This document shows positions 48,801 through 58,926 of a DNA stretch of 64,000 nt, piece after piece. The DNA is from Zerene cesonia (lineage: Eukaryota; Arthropoda; Insecta; Lepidoptera; Pieridae): NCBI RefSeq assembly GCF_012273895.1, contig NC_052102.1:4486917-4550916 (forward strand), written 5' to 3'. Below the pieces are notes generated by a model that searched no databases, had not been told where the DNA came from, and worked only from the letters and a program-made list of their open reading frames with translations. Every line of letters begins with the position of its first letter. Position 1 is the first letter of the stretch. The position numbers and the translations under genes were made by a program.

Positions 48801-51800
48801 TAATACATAAATTAAAACCAAATATATTTTGTTATTCATAGCTTCCTGTGTCGTATCCGTAAATACTTTAAAAGAATAATAGGGAAGGTCGAATGCTAGT
48901 CTCTCACATTCGCACGGATACGCAAGCCCTCAATTGTAGGACGGCTGTTTTTTTCCAAACAACAGCGCTGACATTCGTATATTGTACCAAAGATATATGG
49001 ATACTATATGATTGTACAAAGGTTTGCAGGCAAGTGTTTTTTTTTCTTTTCAGCAAACGCATCTCTGTCTGCATTATGAGTAGTTTCGAACACATATTTA
49101 CAAGTAAGCTAAAAAACAACTATAAAATTTAAATGGTCGCATATTTATTATAGTTATATACATTTCATATTATACATTCATTCAACAGTAATGGAATAAA
49201 TATTATTGTGAATATACAAATACTAACGCGTTACAGTTTCACCCGCGTAAAATCTGTATCCCGCAGGAATATCCGGATAAAAAGTTCCAGCAAAATTTCA
49301 TATCTACGTACAAAATTTCATTGCAGTCGGTTCAGTAGTTTTTGCGTGAAAGATTAATAAATCATACATACATCCATCCATACTTACAGACATTCGCGTT
49401 TATAATATAAGTAGGATAAAGGTACCTAGGTAACATTTATAAATTATGCCAGCGATTGTCAAGTATCTTAGGTACATATAAGGCTTGTAGTTGCAACTTG
49501 CAACCAAATAGGTCAAGATAGCATGTAAGAGGCTCCATTACACTTGGAGCTTGGTTTACTAACTAGAAGTCATTGTGACGTCGTGTAGTTCTTAGTCGAT
49601 GGTAGGGAGCGTTTCTATATTATAATGTGTAACTTTTGACCTGGTTCTTGTTCTACTTTTAACGATAAATTCGTTTCTCCAGACTCAGAAGGAACCTAAT
49701 CCAATAAACTTGTCACAGAGAATGTGGTAGGTCAAAATATTCATCCCTATGTAAGTAAAGCATTTTAATTATTTTGCCCTCGTTTTAATATGTAGCTGAT
49801 ACCATCAACGAAGGCCAAATATCAACCAAATAACCACCGACATATCATAAATATTTTATACTGAAACAGTCACATTTTTTTTTATATATTGCATGATTTA
49901 GACAAGTTACGCCCGCCCTTTGGTCGATGCTACTTAAAATGATGTAATTGATGACTTGATGACAAACTTCATTGACTTTCGACTGCTGAAACTACTATTT
50001 TATATTGATTCAGTAATTTGTAAAAGCGTGTATAGTCAACATAATAATTATAGATTGATGAATCCATCAAAACTAACTTGTAGCTATCCTATAAAGCGAC
50101 ACTTTAAATGTCGAATCCATTATTATAATTTGATACATTGATGGTTACGTTGAATAACTGAACGTGTACCTATCTAAGTTATAGTATTGGTCCCAGGTTA
50201 CGATATACATGTATTGAGTTCGAGGCGACGAAAGTCAGTTGTATAGGTCGGAAAATTAATTAGACATAGCTATTATCCAAATTCATAATAAAAGGATTGT
50301 TGAATTAAAGTGGTAGATTATATACATATGGCACTGCAAAAGTTATCTCTTATAAGATCTTGATCTCGGAGATTCTTCTGTTTTAGTAACTTTTATAGTA
50401 GGTGAAAAAAGTACCTACTCGTAATATCGTACAATAACACAATAGTATGTATTTGCTAGCGTATTTGTATCTTTGTGTTAACACCTTTATTATAACGGTA
50501 CGTATTCTTATAATATGGGTAAGTATAATATTAATTAATAATAAGATGATTGAAAGGGTCAATCCAGTATTTCCTTTGATAAAATTTAAAAAGATTATTA
50601 ACACGCTTTTATTAGTTTCAGCTATATGCTTGTATGTAACCGACACCGAACCCATTTTAAATACTTAATAGAAACTCATATATACTTAAATAGAAAACAA
50701 GTGAGGTAGGAACTTAGGCATATATTATAGTTTAATATTAAGCGTTACTTATAGAGGTATTATTATCACATGACACATGTAGTGTTATTTTATACTTTAG
50801 TGGTCGTTATTTGATAAGCAGTAAGCATCTTCTACTCAATATAACTCAACAAGAACAAGTGTAGCGTTTGTACTTATTTGTTACATCGTATTTTTAATAC
50901 CATAGCAGGCAACTGAACTCGTGGTTCGCGGGATGGTAAGCGATCACCTCCGCCCATGGACGTTCGCAGAGAGACTGTGCCACTGCTTTGGCCGCAAAAG
51001 GAGTAGGTAAGGGATAAGGAAATGTAAGTTGACTATAGATAAGAAGGAATGGACTGGGAAATCCTTCCCAGTCCATTCCTTCTGGAAAAGGAAAGGTGAT
51101 TATATTTGTTATAAAAGTTACAATAAAAACTATCAAAAACTTATCCACGATGGGAGTAATTGATTATTGAAAAACAAACGAAAACCACCCAACATAATAA
51201 TTATTTTATCTGGAAATATGACATGGGTTTATATCATTCTTGCGCATATGTTTTTTATATTATTTAATTTTAATTTTCTTTAACGAGGTTTTTGTCAACC
51301 TCTCGACCCATAAAACATTTATAAACAATATTTTAAATGACCTATGACATTAAAGTCCAAATGAGCTCAAACAAATTTTCATTCAAATTTGGTGAGTATG
51401 GACCCAATTATTCACTATTCAACTTACCTAATTTAAAAGCGTAAGGACATAATTTTTTTGTTTATTTAATGTAAAATTCTTGATATATTATGAAACACAG
51501 CTATATTTTTGATAAAGTAAAGTACACAATGTCGCGGGTTCTTTATTTTGATGGAGCAACGACCCGGCGAATGTGGGTTATACGGGAGCAGCCGTCCGCT
51601 GAGATTAATAGGAAAGCCTGGCACAGCAACGCATTCTGCCAGAGCCACATACTGTTTGATGTCTGTATATCTCATCTCAATAGTATAATACAGACAATCA
51701 TTTATTGAAACTCAGATAAAAGCACGCATTAGGTATTGATGAGTAGCCCCGTTTGAATGATTTATTGTGCTTATGTTGTGGGGCGTATAAACCGCGTTTA

Positions 51801-52535
51801 GCGTTAGACAGACATCTAATTTTATAAATAAAATGTAGTGGTAAGTGTGCTAATCGGTAATTGGAAATAAAATATGCTATTGTCGTTTATAAGGGAGCTA
51901 GATTATTTAAAGTCACATGTCAGTCCCCGTGACTGACAAATTGAACATCTGCACTACATTAGCCCCAATTACATTTTATTAAATCGCGTTTTGCTTCCTC
52001 TCATCTAACATTGGCATCTAATAGATCTGTTTATTACTATTATAATAGGTCAATTGATACGAGGTCCCGGACAATTTTGTACCTACGGATAGTGTTATCA
52101 GTATCTTATCATTATCAGGCGCTACTGATCAATATGTAGATAGATATAGTTTCTCAACTGACTGAAGTATGAGGCACTTTCACCGCTGTTACACGCGTTT
52201 TCTAGCGAAACACCGAACTCAATTATTAATAGCGGACTATTTTTGGAGCGGCTTCGGACGCGGATTTCGGGCATGTGCGAGTCCCGGGCTGAGACACTAT
52301 CTCACCTGGGCCAGGTGTAGACGCCGGATACTTCGAATCCGAAATGCCAGGAGCCGGCATAAGCTCCTTGTCCTTTTGGTCCAGTACACACACCGTGGCC
52401 GTGGGCCTTGCCGTCTTCCCAACCACCACAATATGTGCCACCATCGTCAAAGTCGAATCGGCCACCGTTGAGGCCACGCTGCGGGGGATTTCCGCTAGCG
52501 GCGTGCGCGGTGTCGGCTAGCTCGCTCGGCTGCAT
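33816..52535 (-). CDS. jp: junctophilin
   Basis: Tethers the plasma membrane to the ER/SR in excitable cells. Exons in transcript order: 52535-52306, 42550-42339, 38611-38334, 38036-37863, 37671-37337, 37075-35575, 34483-34277, 33902-33816. Phases agree throughout, giving 1007 residues. The N-terminus holds MORN motifs that bind the plasma membrane (GGRFDFDDGGTYCGGWEDGK, GKRHGLGVETRDRWLYRGEW, GTYQGQWMRGLRHGYGV). A Ser/Gly-rich joining region follows, then two more MORN motifs (YMGEWKNDKRTGFG, YEGEWFSNRKYGYG) and a helical stretch (FRERIDSAVNAAQRASKIAL). Exon 6 (about 410-910) is low-complexity, with seven YRQ units and a 13-Gly run. The C-terminus is a single membrane anchor (LVILVLFINISLGIMFF). 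The chosen Met at 52535 gives MQPSEL before the conserved core; the frame stays open upstream to 52745 but reads as GC-rich leader. Confidence 0.95.
34013..34170 (-). repeat. interspersed repeat, family C, in junctophilin's last intron
   Basis: Contains tacccctaaatgataagact, attgtcatgaaattttgtgt and gcatatcggataggtc. It matches 39676-39845 in reverse orientation. Common lepidopteran type of short dispersed element; class unresolved. Confidence 0.7.
34602..34703 (-). CDS. jp: candidate alternative first exon of a short junctophilin isoform
   Basis: A minus-strand ATG at 34701-34703 opens 34 codons (MWYVEEEEDEDLMCSPAILA, then RRASESWINVPPVE). It ends exactly at a donor, GAG|gtatc, in phase 0. 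The next exon (34483-34277) begins in phase 0, so it joins in frame and yields about 131 residues: an acidic start, the conserved pre-anchor region and the membrane anchor, without MORN repeats. A TAA stands in frame just upstream of the ATG, so as an ordinary internal exon it would truncate the long form. This is inferred from splice sites and an open frame only; no expression evidence. Confidence 0.45.
37076..37336. other. short junctophilin intron
   Basis: AT-rich intron between the MORN 7-8 exon and the long linker exon; donor gtaaca and acceptor tttag as read on the minus strand. Nothing else seen. Confidence 0.6.
39676..39845 (+). repeat. interspersed repeat, family C
   Basis: Reads agctgacatggcaaacgct, ttatcatttaggggtatgaa and cagacctacccgatatgcgc. 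It is the reverse orientation of the copy at 34013-34170. Confidence 0.7.
40150..40252 (-). repeat. LINE 3' tail (minus)
   Basis: Reverse complement reads aggccgccatttgcatacta and gtgtgcaataaagaataaat, ending in (aaat)n. It matches the end of the element at 59392-60132 almost base for base, so it is a severely 5'-truncated insertion of the same LINE family. Confidence 0.75.
41532..41700 (+). repeat. interspersed repeat, family D
   Basis: Starts actagcgacccgccccgact and contains aaacctcatcacaatccgtt and tagtaatacatagggatat. It resembles the short dispersed elements common in Lepidoptera; only one clear copy is in the window. Confidence 0.5.
46283..46490 (+). repeat. interspersed repeat, family A (plus, best-preserved copy)
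   Basis: Starts actagctgcgccccacggtt and runs through cgcgtaagtccgtatcccgt, gtaccaaatttcattgcaat, cggttcagtagtttttgcgt and catccttacaaactttcgca to agactagtaggat. Its flanking ctag-type ends make it a good reference copy for classification. Confidence 0.85.
49222..49417 (+). repeat. interspersed repeat, family A (plus)
   Basis: Contains gtttcacccgcgtaaaatct, gtacaaaatttcattgcagt and cggttcagtagtttttgcgt, ending gtttataatataagtaggat. Confidence 0.8.
50896..51110 (-). repeat. SINE-like element, family S (minus), with terminal fold-back
   Basis: Begins ataccatagcaggcaactga and contains ggtaagcgatcacctccgcc, then the aagggataaggaaatg tract. At the far end, 51042-51060 and 51065-51083 are perfect 19-base inverted repeats around a four-base loop. 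Confidence 0.75.
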
Positions 52536-52846
52536 CACGCGAAACCGTGGTGGCGCGGAGGGGAGGGCCTCCCGCGCGCGCCCTCCGCCGAGCTCGCGGT
52601 ATAAATAAACATCAGCTGGGCATGTCGCGCCGTGGCGCGCCGCCGAGTGAACACCACGGCGGTCCTGCGCGAGGAGTACTGCCGCCGCTGAGCAGCACCC
52701 GCCCGCGCCTCGCCCCGCCCGCCCAGCGCACTGCGCAATCCACACGCTTCACAATACACTCACTTCTGTATTCTCTACTAATCACACACTATTGACTTCA
52801 TTACAATACATTGCTTTTAGTCGACTGTAAAGCGCCTGCAGTCAAA
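52536..52846 (-). promoter_or_regulatory. junctophilin 5' leader and promoter region, GC-rich
   Basis: About 200 bases directly upstream of the junctophilin start are strongly GC- and CpG-rich (ccgcccgcgcctcgccccgc on plus), dropping to AT-rich beyond about 52740. This fits a 5' untranslated region plus CpG-containing promoter. No TATA box could be assigned with confidence. Confidence 0.45.
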
Positions 52847-52923
52847 TAATGCAGGTCCTTTTATTTTCGAAATAACCTTTAGTAGCTACGAGGAATTCCT
52901 TTAAGATTTATCTTCATGTAAGA
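52847..52923 (+). repeat. 77-bp direct repeat flanking a gap (left copy)
   Basis: Begins taatgcaggtccttttattt and ends atcttcatgtaaga; identical to 53924-54000. It is almost certainly the same genomic bases represented twice. Confidence 0.95.
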
Positions 52924-53923
52924 NNNNNNNNNNNNNNNNNNNNNNNNNNNNNNNNNNNNNNNNNNNNNNNNNNNNNNNNNNNNNNNNNNNNNNNNNNNNN
53001 NNNNNNNNNNNNNNNNNNNNNNNNNNNNNNNNNNNNNNNNNNNNNNNNNNNNNNNNNNNNNNNNNNNNNNNNNNNNNNNNNNNNNNNNNNNNNNNNNNNN
53101 NNNNNNNNNNNNNNNNNNNNNNNNNNNNNNNNNNNNNNNNNNNNNNNNNNNNNNNNNNNNNNNNNNNNNNNNNNNNNNNNNNNNNNNNNNNNNNNNNNNN
53201 NNNNNNNNNNNNNNNNNNNNNNNNNNNNNNNNNNNNNNNNNNNNNNNNNNNNNNNNNNNNNNNNNNNNNNNNNNNNNNNNNNNNNNNNNNNNNNNNNNNN
53301 NNNNNNNNNNNNNNNNNNNNNNNNNNNNNNNNNNNNNNNNNNNNNNNNNNNNNNNNNNNNNNNNNNNNNNNNNNNNNNNNNNNNNNNNNNNNNNNNNNNN
53401 NNNNNNNNNNNNNNNNNNNNNNNNNNNNNNNNNNNNNNNNNNNNNNNNNNNNNNNNNNNNNNNNNNNNNNNNNNNNNNNNNNNNNNNNNNNNNNNNNNNN
53501 NNNNNNNNNNNNNNNNNNNNNNNNNNNNNNNNNNNNNNNNNNNNNNNNNNNNNNNNNNNNNNNNNNNNNNNNNNNNNNNNNNNNNNNNNNNNNNNNNNNN
53601 NNNNNNNNNNNNNNNNNNNNNNNNNNNNNNNNNNNNNNNNNNNNNNNNNNNNNNNNNNNNNNNNNNNNNNNNNNNNNNNNNNNNNNNNNNNNNNNNNNNN
53701 NNNNNNNNNNNNNNNNNNNNNNNNNNNNNNNNNNNNNNNNNNNNNNNNNNNNNNNNNNNNNNNNNNNNNNNNNNNNNNNNNNNNNNNNNNNNNNNNNNNN
53801 NNNNNNNNNNNNNNNNNNNNNNNNNNNNNNNNNNNNNNNNNNNNNNNNNNNNNNNNNNNNNNNNNNNNNNNNNNNNNNNNNNNNNNNNNNNNNNNNNNNN
53901 NNNNNNNNNNNNNNNNNNNNNNN
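52924..53923. other. assembly gap, 1000 N, probably spurious
   Basis: Exactly 1000 N flanked on both sides by the same 77 bases, so the true gap is probably zero or negative. Confidence 0.95.
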
Positions 53924-54000
53924 TAATGCAGGTCCTTTTATTTTCGAAATAACCTTTAGTAGCTACGAGGAATTCCTTTAAGATTTATCTTCATGTAAGA
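53924..54000 (+). repeat. 77-bp direct repeat flanking a gap (right copy)
   Basis: Identical to 52847-52923; after it the sequence continues uniquely with agaaatattactgatt. Confidence 0.95.
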
Positions 54001-54999
54001 AGAAATATTACTGATTAAATATAATAATGGTAGGTAACAAAATAAAATAAATACAAAGCCTTCCAATATGAGTACATTGTAAGAAGAAAAAAAAACATGT
54101 TTGAATTTTATAATTTTATTAATGGACGGACAATTAACATATTATTATTTTCTCATATAAAATAATACACACCATACAAACCCAAATGTGTCTGAAGAGC
54201 TTTCCTAACTTTCTAAGGTCCTGAGTTTGTGGCATGTGGCCCTTGTGGCACAAATGAATGACATATATTTGATTTATTTCGACAATACTCTATATCTGAC
54301 GGTGCCGAATATAATTACATACTTGGTAGTTGATTATAGAAAAAACATTATTTATTATAATTAATTACAAAATCTGTGCTATTGGTTAAAATGTATAATG
54401 GAAACCAATTTATGGCGCGAAATTGAAACCTGCATATAGTTGTGTAACATGTTCTCCTCATTTTATGATTATAGACGACTTTAAATTTACCTCATACCAC
54501 ATATTCATTATATACAATCTTTTTTGTCCACCAGTACCAATACTTGGCACATCATCAAGCATAATATGTAGTTGCATAAAATTATAAAATATAAAAAGAG
54601 TATACCTGAACATTTGTATATTGGTTATACATTTCAATATATTGTAAAATTCAACAATTTTCAGTTCTTTCTGATTAAATAACAAATATGTAAATTCATA
54701 AAAAGTTGTATAGTGTATTTATTCCTAATTCAATAATTTTGAATATTAATCAAATAAATAAATAATTAAGCACACTAGAATTAATAAAATTGTGCATTTG
54801 ATCTATAAATCAGTAAATGGTCACATAATAATTATAATATGAACACTCTTTACAACAATATTTTAATCTAGTTTTACTTTGGACCCTTAATTAAATAAGC
54901 TTTAATTAACTATCTTTTAATAATCACTACAACAGACTAGAAATAAGTTTAAAAGACTTAACCTCTCAAGAAACAAGTTGTATCATACACAGAATATTG
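54001..54999. other. AT-rich spacer 3' of the DHHC gene
   Basis: No supported gene. A minus-strand open frame at 54458-54685 contains a peptide with splice-like borders (acceptor just before 54603, donor near 54490) but no family match. Minus-strand AATAAA at 54718-54723 may end the DHHC transcript. Confidence 0.45.
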
Positions 55000-55842
55000 T
55001 TATTGACACTTATTTTCTACAACCCATTCAATACCATTACCTGGAAGTGGACTATTTATAAATGGAGAGATCCATGTAAAATACCATTTGGATCCAAAGA
55101 CTTCAATAAGGTTTAATTTTAAACCCTTATTATATGAAATTTCCTTAGAACAAGATTTTCTTTCAGGTGTCACTTTCCCCTTGATTAAATTGTTAAAATG
55201 ATAAAGAAATAGGAAACCAGTGAACACACCTACAATAAAATTTATTTCAACTAAAAATACATAAATACTTTCTTCCCCAAAATCAATGACGAAGGCTGCG
55301 AGCGGAAACACAAACTTTCCTATAATTAGTCCTCGATTCCATTTTAAAAATTTGCTCAAGAAAAATATGTTATAGTAAAAAGAATAAAACATTGCAATAA
55401 AAATATAGAAAGTAAAGCACATAAAATATCTATGGTTATAATAACCCACACAGCAAGCAAAGAATGTACAATGATGGTCTCTTTTTAAGATACAAATATC
55501 ACAAGTATCACAGTGCCAAGCTCGAGGTGGCCTTAAGCACTCACACACCGCACACATAGTCCAATCATCTTTATTTTCTGAATCCAAATGTTTTCCCCTT
55601 ATACTAGTATCAGTGAACATACCAAAAATCATATTTCCTAAAATATTCATTAATAAAAAGGTTGCACATATGTAATGTAAATAGTATGGTATAGTCCACT
55701 CCTGTACTACAGTCGGTAGCACTATACATATTTCAAAATACAAAAATGCTGGCACTAACACAAATATTATTGTCAGATATGAACTATGTTCAAGAAGTCG
55801 TTTTAATTGTTTATTTTTTATAAAATTTAATTTAAAGAGCAT
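55000..55842 (-). CDS. DHHC-type palmitoyltransferase
   Basis: Integral-membrane S-acyltransferase that transfers palmitate to protein cysteines, usually at the ER or Golgi. One uninterrupted exon of 280 residues. Two membrane segments (about 22-44 and 52-76) precede the cysteine-rich domain (97-145). That domain contains CAVCECLRPPRAWHCDTCDI and the catalytic DHHC at 122-125, followed by CCVGYYNHRYF. Two or three more hydrophobic segments follow (about 138-162, 172-188, 196-218). The C-terminal NLIEVFGSKW (244-253) and SPLPGNGIEW match the conserved tail motif of the family. The short length and sequence style recall ZDHHC24 and its insect relatives, but the paralogue cannot be fixed without a tree, so no symbol is given. 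The start is the first Met, giving MLFKLNFIKNKQLKR ahead of the first membrane helix. The active site is intact. Confidence 0.93.
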   Translation of the reverse strand: MLFKLNFIKNKQLKRLLEHSSYLTIIFVLVPAFLYFEICIVLPTVVQEWTIPYYLHYICATFLLMNILGNMIFGMFTDTSIRGKHLDSENKDDWTMCAVCECLRPPRAWHCDTCDICILKRDHHCTFFACCVGYYNHRYFMCFTFYIFIAMFYSFYYNIFFLSKFLKWNRGLIIGKFVFPLAAFVIDFGEESIYVFLVEINFIVGVFTGFLFLYHFNNLIKGKVTPERKSCSKEISYNKGLKLNLIEVFGSKWYFTWISPFINSPLPGNGIEWVVENKCQ

Positions 55843-56469
55843 TTTTGTTGCTTATTATTTTGTATTCTGTGTTTTACTTCACCTTTTAATTTTTTGACTA
55901 GGCAGACTGGGCAGTCTGTTTACTATCTGAAAAAAAGAATACAGAATTTAAATGGTTTGCATTTTAGTATTTTTGTTACTGATACTTTATAATCATTGGT
56001 AAGTTTGTACAATAAAGATATGTTCTACATTATATTTGAAATGAGTTATTAATGATCGACGCAAACTTTCTAAAATTGGGAGCAATGAAAAGAAAATTGT
56101 AATTTGTGCCTGAAATATTTTATTCACAAAAAAGTGCACTGTAATATACTTATTACCTATTTCGTAGCTATAAATACTATAGTGCTTTTATTTATCTTCA
56201 GAGATTTAAACTATTTTATAGAAGAAAAAAAATTTAATTACGATATTTTGAAAAGTTTTCTATGTAGTTATCTCTAAGTATTATAACTTTCCAGTTTCCT
56301 AGTTAACTGACAGATAACCACAGATGACTGCATACTACTCAGAGACAAAGGAAAGACGTCATTCAATTTTTCAGGCAAAACAATATCCTTGTGCCGGTGG
56401 GCCAGAATTTTTTTTTTTTAATGGCAACAAGTCAGAACTATTTGCTAGTGTCAAGTTATAATAGCTTTT

Positions 56470-56660
56470 TTTTTGTGTTGATTCTCGATGTTAGCCTGAA
56501 GGGCTACTGCATCTTAGCACGGGCGCGTGGGTGACCTGAGTGTTCACCCTGGTAGCGACACGCTCAAGGGCGTCCCCCCTTGTCGGGGACTGCGAACCTC
56601 GGCTTGGGCTGTCGCAGGAATGAAATGGGCCGAAGGGGCCGTACTCGGTCGGGCGCTCGT
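56470..56660. repeat. GC-rich block, probable non-LTR element fragment
   Basis: An abrupt GC-rich island in AT-rich spacer: ttagcctgaagggctactgc, gcacgggcgcgtgggtgacc, gtagcgacacgctcaagggc. It follows a poly-T run and has no coding signal. The style is that of a 5' region of a retroelement, but only one copy is in the window, so class is unresolved. Confidence 0.4.
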
Positions 56661-57367
56661 ATTATCAGAGAAATGGCGCTTATCAATATAAAATATACAA
56701 CTTTAATTAATAGTAATCTGTGCAAGTATAATAAAAATTATTAGTGAATCAAAAACTAAGTCAACTTCTATGTAACATTTACTATACTATAAATAATACA
56801 ATAATTATTTACAATTTTTTATTATTTCGATGGATAAAATCTCCAATGACTTCACAATATTTAACAGGCTCGAGTAAGAGACAATTAATAGAAATAGGAA
56901 AAAAGGGCCAGGATTAATTTACATTTAAAAAAGTCGTTTTAAAAAAAAAATATGCATATATTTTTTAATTTTTTTTGTCCGATAGGTCATAACGCTATCA
57001 TCTAGGGAAAAACTTTGGGCACTGAAAACTTATTAGAATTACTTAAAAAATAAGTGACTCCACTAAAACTGACAATGTAAACGCTTGTTATTTCGGCGCG
57101 CTTGATGTGACGTCACAGTTCATGTCATAGACAAATCAAGAAAATAACAGGAAAATTTTAAAATTTCACTATATTAATTATTTATACACCTGTAACTAGT
57201 AACCAGTTTTGGTGGCCTATCTGCTCTTTTGCTTGCTCTGTCATAAAAATATCATTTCCCTTAAAAATCGTCATGAACCAACCATCTTTGCCTGTAGAAC
57301 AATTAAAGACCCGTATATGCCAAATTAAGTGTAATTTGTGGAATAAGTTGAGTATATGCTATTTTCT

Positions 57368-57490
57368 TTTTTTATGTCAAAACGGTCAACAGCGCTGGTT
57401 GTTCGCCTGATGGTAAGCGATCAGCACCGCCCATGAACATTCGCAAAGGTATGCGAATGCGCTGTCCGCTTTTAAGAGGACGTAAGGAAA
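57368..57490 (-). repeat. SINE-like element, family S (minus)
   Basis: Contains tttttatgtcaaaacggtca, cgcctgatggtaagcgatca and gcaccgcccatgaacattcg; truncated at the far end. Confidence 0.75.
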
Positions 57491-57569
57491 GAATTAATAT
57501 ATAAATTTTCTATGGTATTTTTACATCAAGATGAAATTATGCAAATGACAAAAAATGCGCTGGCATACA

Positions 57570-57776
57570 ATCTTTTGGGAGCCGGAGGCCCATATCCTTC
57601 TCCTTACCCTTCCCAGGCCTTTCCTTTATTCCTCTCGTTCTTAATATCATTCCAATTTGAAGTCGGCAATCCATCTGTAGAGGCGTAAGAAATACAATCG
57701 CCTTTCCAAATATTGATGAGCGGTGGTAGCGCTTACCATCAGGCGACCCTGCTTCATTGTCGATGACATAAAAAAA
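57570..57776 (+). repeat. SINE-like element, family S (plus)
   Basis: Contains gggagccggaggcccatatc, gcggtggtagcgcttaccat and caggcgaccctgcttc, ending gatgacataaaaaa. It forms an inverted pair with 57368-57490 across an 80-base spacer. Confidence 0.75.
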
Positions 57777-58620
57777 TCCACTCACAGTAACCATGCGAAT
57801 TGTCGTTTCACTAAAATTGTATCACCAATAAGCGCAATGACGCTCCCTAAAGAGAATCATTGCGTAAGATTTAAATGTTAACGAATTCTTGGCCCTCTCG
57901 GCGTATTGCATAGCGAGAAAATTTAACTCTATGAGTAATATTAACTCTATGCAATATTTATAAATTAAAACTAGCAAAATAAACACTTTTAACACCTCTA
58001 TAGTGTTACATGTGTTGTATGGACACTTAACATTAGGTGGCTCATCTGCTCCTTTGCTTTTCTATCATAAAAAAGCAACTCTGCAAAAAGCGGTCCCTGA
58101 AATAATCTTTTTGTGTAAATTAATTAAGAAAAGATACGATACGTTGATGTGAGAGAAGTTGACAATAGTAACGATGGTAACGCTGTTGAATTCGTTAAGT
58201 TATTTTTTTATATCTGTTTCATTTTCTTTTGCAAAATATCTTGTTAAAGAACAAGAAGTACAAAATTTCATATTTGATTTTTGTGAAAATCTATGTTTAT
58301 ATTCCTAGATTAGCTCAGTTAAATATACAATAAATTATATACTTATATAACAAATTTTGTGCATTGTTGTTGATAGTATAAGATTTTGTAATATCAATAA
58401 GGGTGGCTCGCTAAAACTTTTTTTCTATTAAATTAAAAAGAAAACCTTGAATTAAAACATTTAACTTACGATGATATTGCAATGCTAGACAGAATACAGC
58501 TGATGCATTTGCAGTGTATAGGTGTCCCTACTAAATGTAATTATAATTTTTAAATAAAATAATACTCCACTAATTGCAAAATAAAAATTTGACCGGCTAT
58601 AATTAAACACGAAATGTATT

Positions 58621-58634
58621 TTTATTTTTTTATT
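58621..58634 (-). terminator. polyadenylation signals of HADHA
   Basis: Two overlapping-range minus-strand AATAAA motifs (58621-58626 and 58629-58634), about 300 bases past the stop codon. Confidence 0.55.
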
Positions 58635-58926
58635 CAACTAAATAATTTGTAATCAACATAATTTTAGCAGATTGAGACTTTTCAGGAGGCAATAGCAAAA
58701 TAAATAAAAGATAATTACATACACATATCCTAAGATTCTCTTACACTTAATTATAAAATCTTTAAAAATATTTCTATGTGTAAAACTTTACATTATTCTT
58801 AATACAAACATCGCCAATCTTATAAATATCACGTGTTATAAAGACATTTAAATAATTTCGTTTTTGTGAATATGCAATTATAAGAACAATAGAGGAGGGC
58901 AGTTGTAACGCGTCACTGATGTGAAT

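Larger units (their letters stand above)
42551..52305. other. 9.8 kb junctophilin intron
   Basis: AT-rich intron between the first and second coding exons, with only short unsupported open frames. Identified content: dispersed repeats near 44880-45030 (aatctctggaactactggat, cggatcggagcgctagttta), family A copies at 46283-46490 and 49222-49417, and a SINE-like copy with a perfect hairpin at 50896-51110. No nested gene is convincing. Confidence 0.6.
55843..58620. other. spacer between DHHC and HADHA, repeat-rich
   Basis: No gene seen. It contains a GC-rich block at 56470-56660, an inverted pair of SINE-like elements (57368-57490 and 57570-57776), two decayed ends of another SINE-like family (tggcctatctgctcttttgc near 57213 and tggctcatctgctcctttgc near 58036), and a second consensus CRE TGACGTCA near 57112. 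The DHHC promoter must be at its left end. Confidence 0.6.

Noticed and set aside
50894..51148. 84-codon minus-strand frame
   Set aside because: Lies within a SINE-like element and its fold-back; translated repeats of this family commonly give such frames (compare 28653-28892 and 57537-57794).
52302..52745. N-terminally extended junctophilin start at 52745
   Set aside because: The extra 70 residues are GC-driven Ala/Arg/Gly sequence without family match; the Met at 52535 is followed within 25 residues by the conserved MORN core, so the longer frame is probably 5' leader.
54458..54685. 75-codon minus-strand frame with splice-like borders
   Set aside because: A possible exon (FYNFMQLHIMLDDVPSIGTG), but I could not link it to any family or to neighbouring exons; kept only as a note in the spacer entry.
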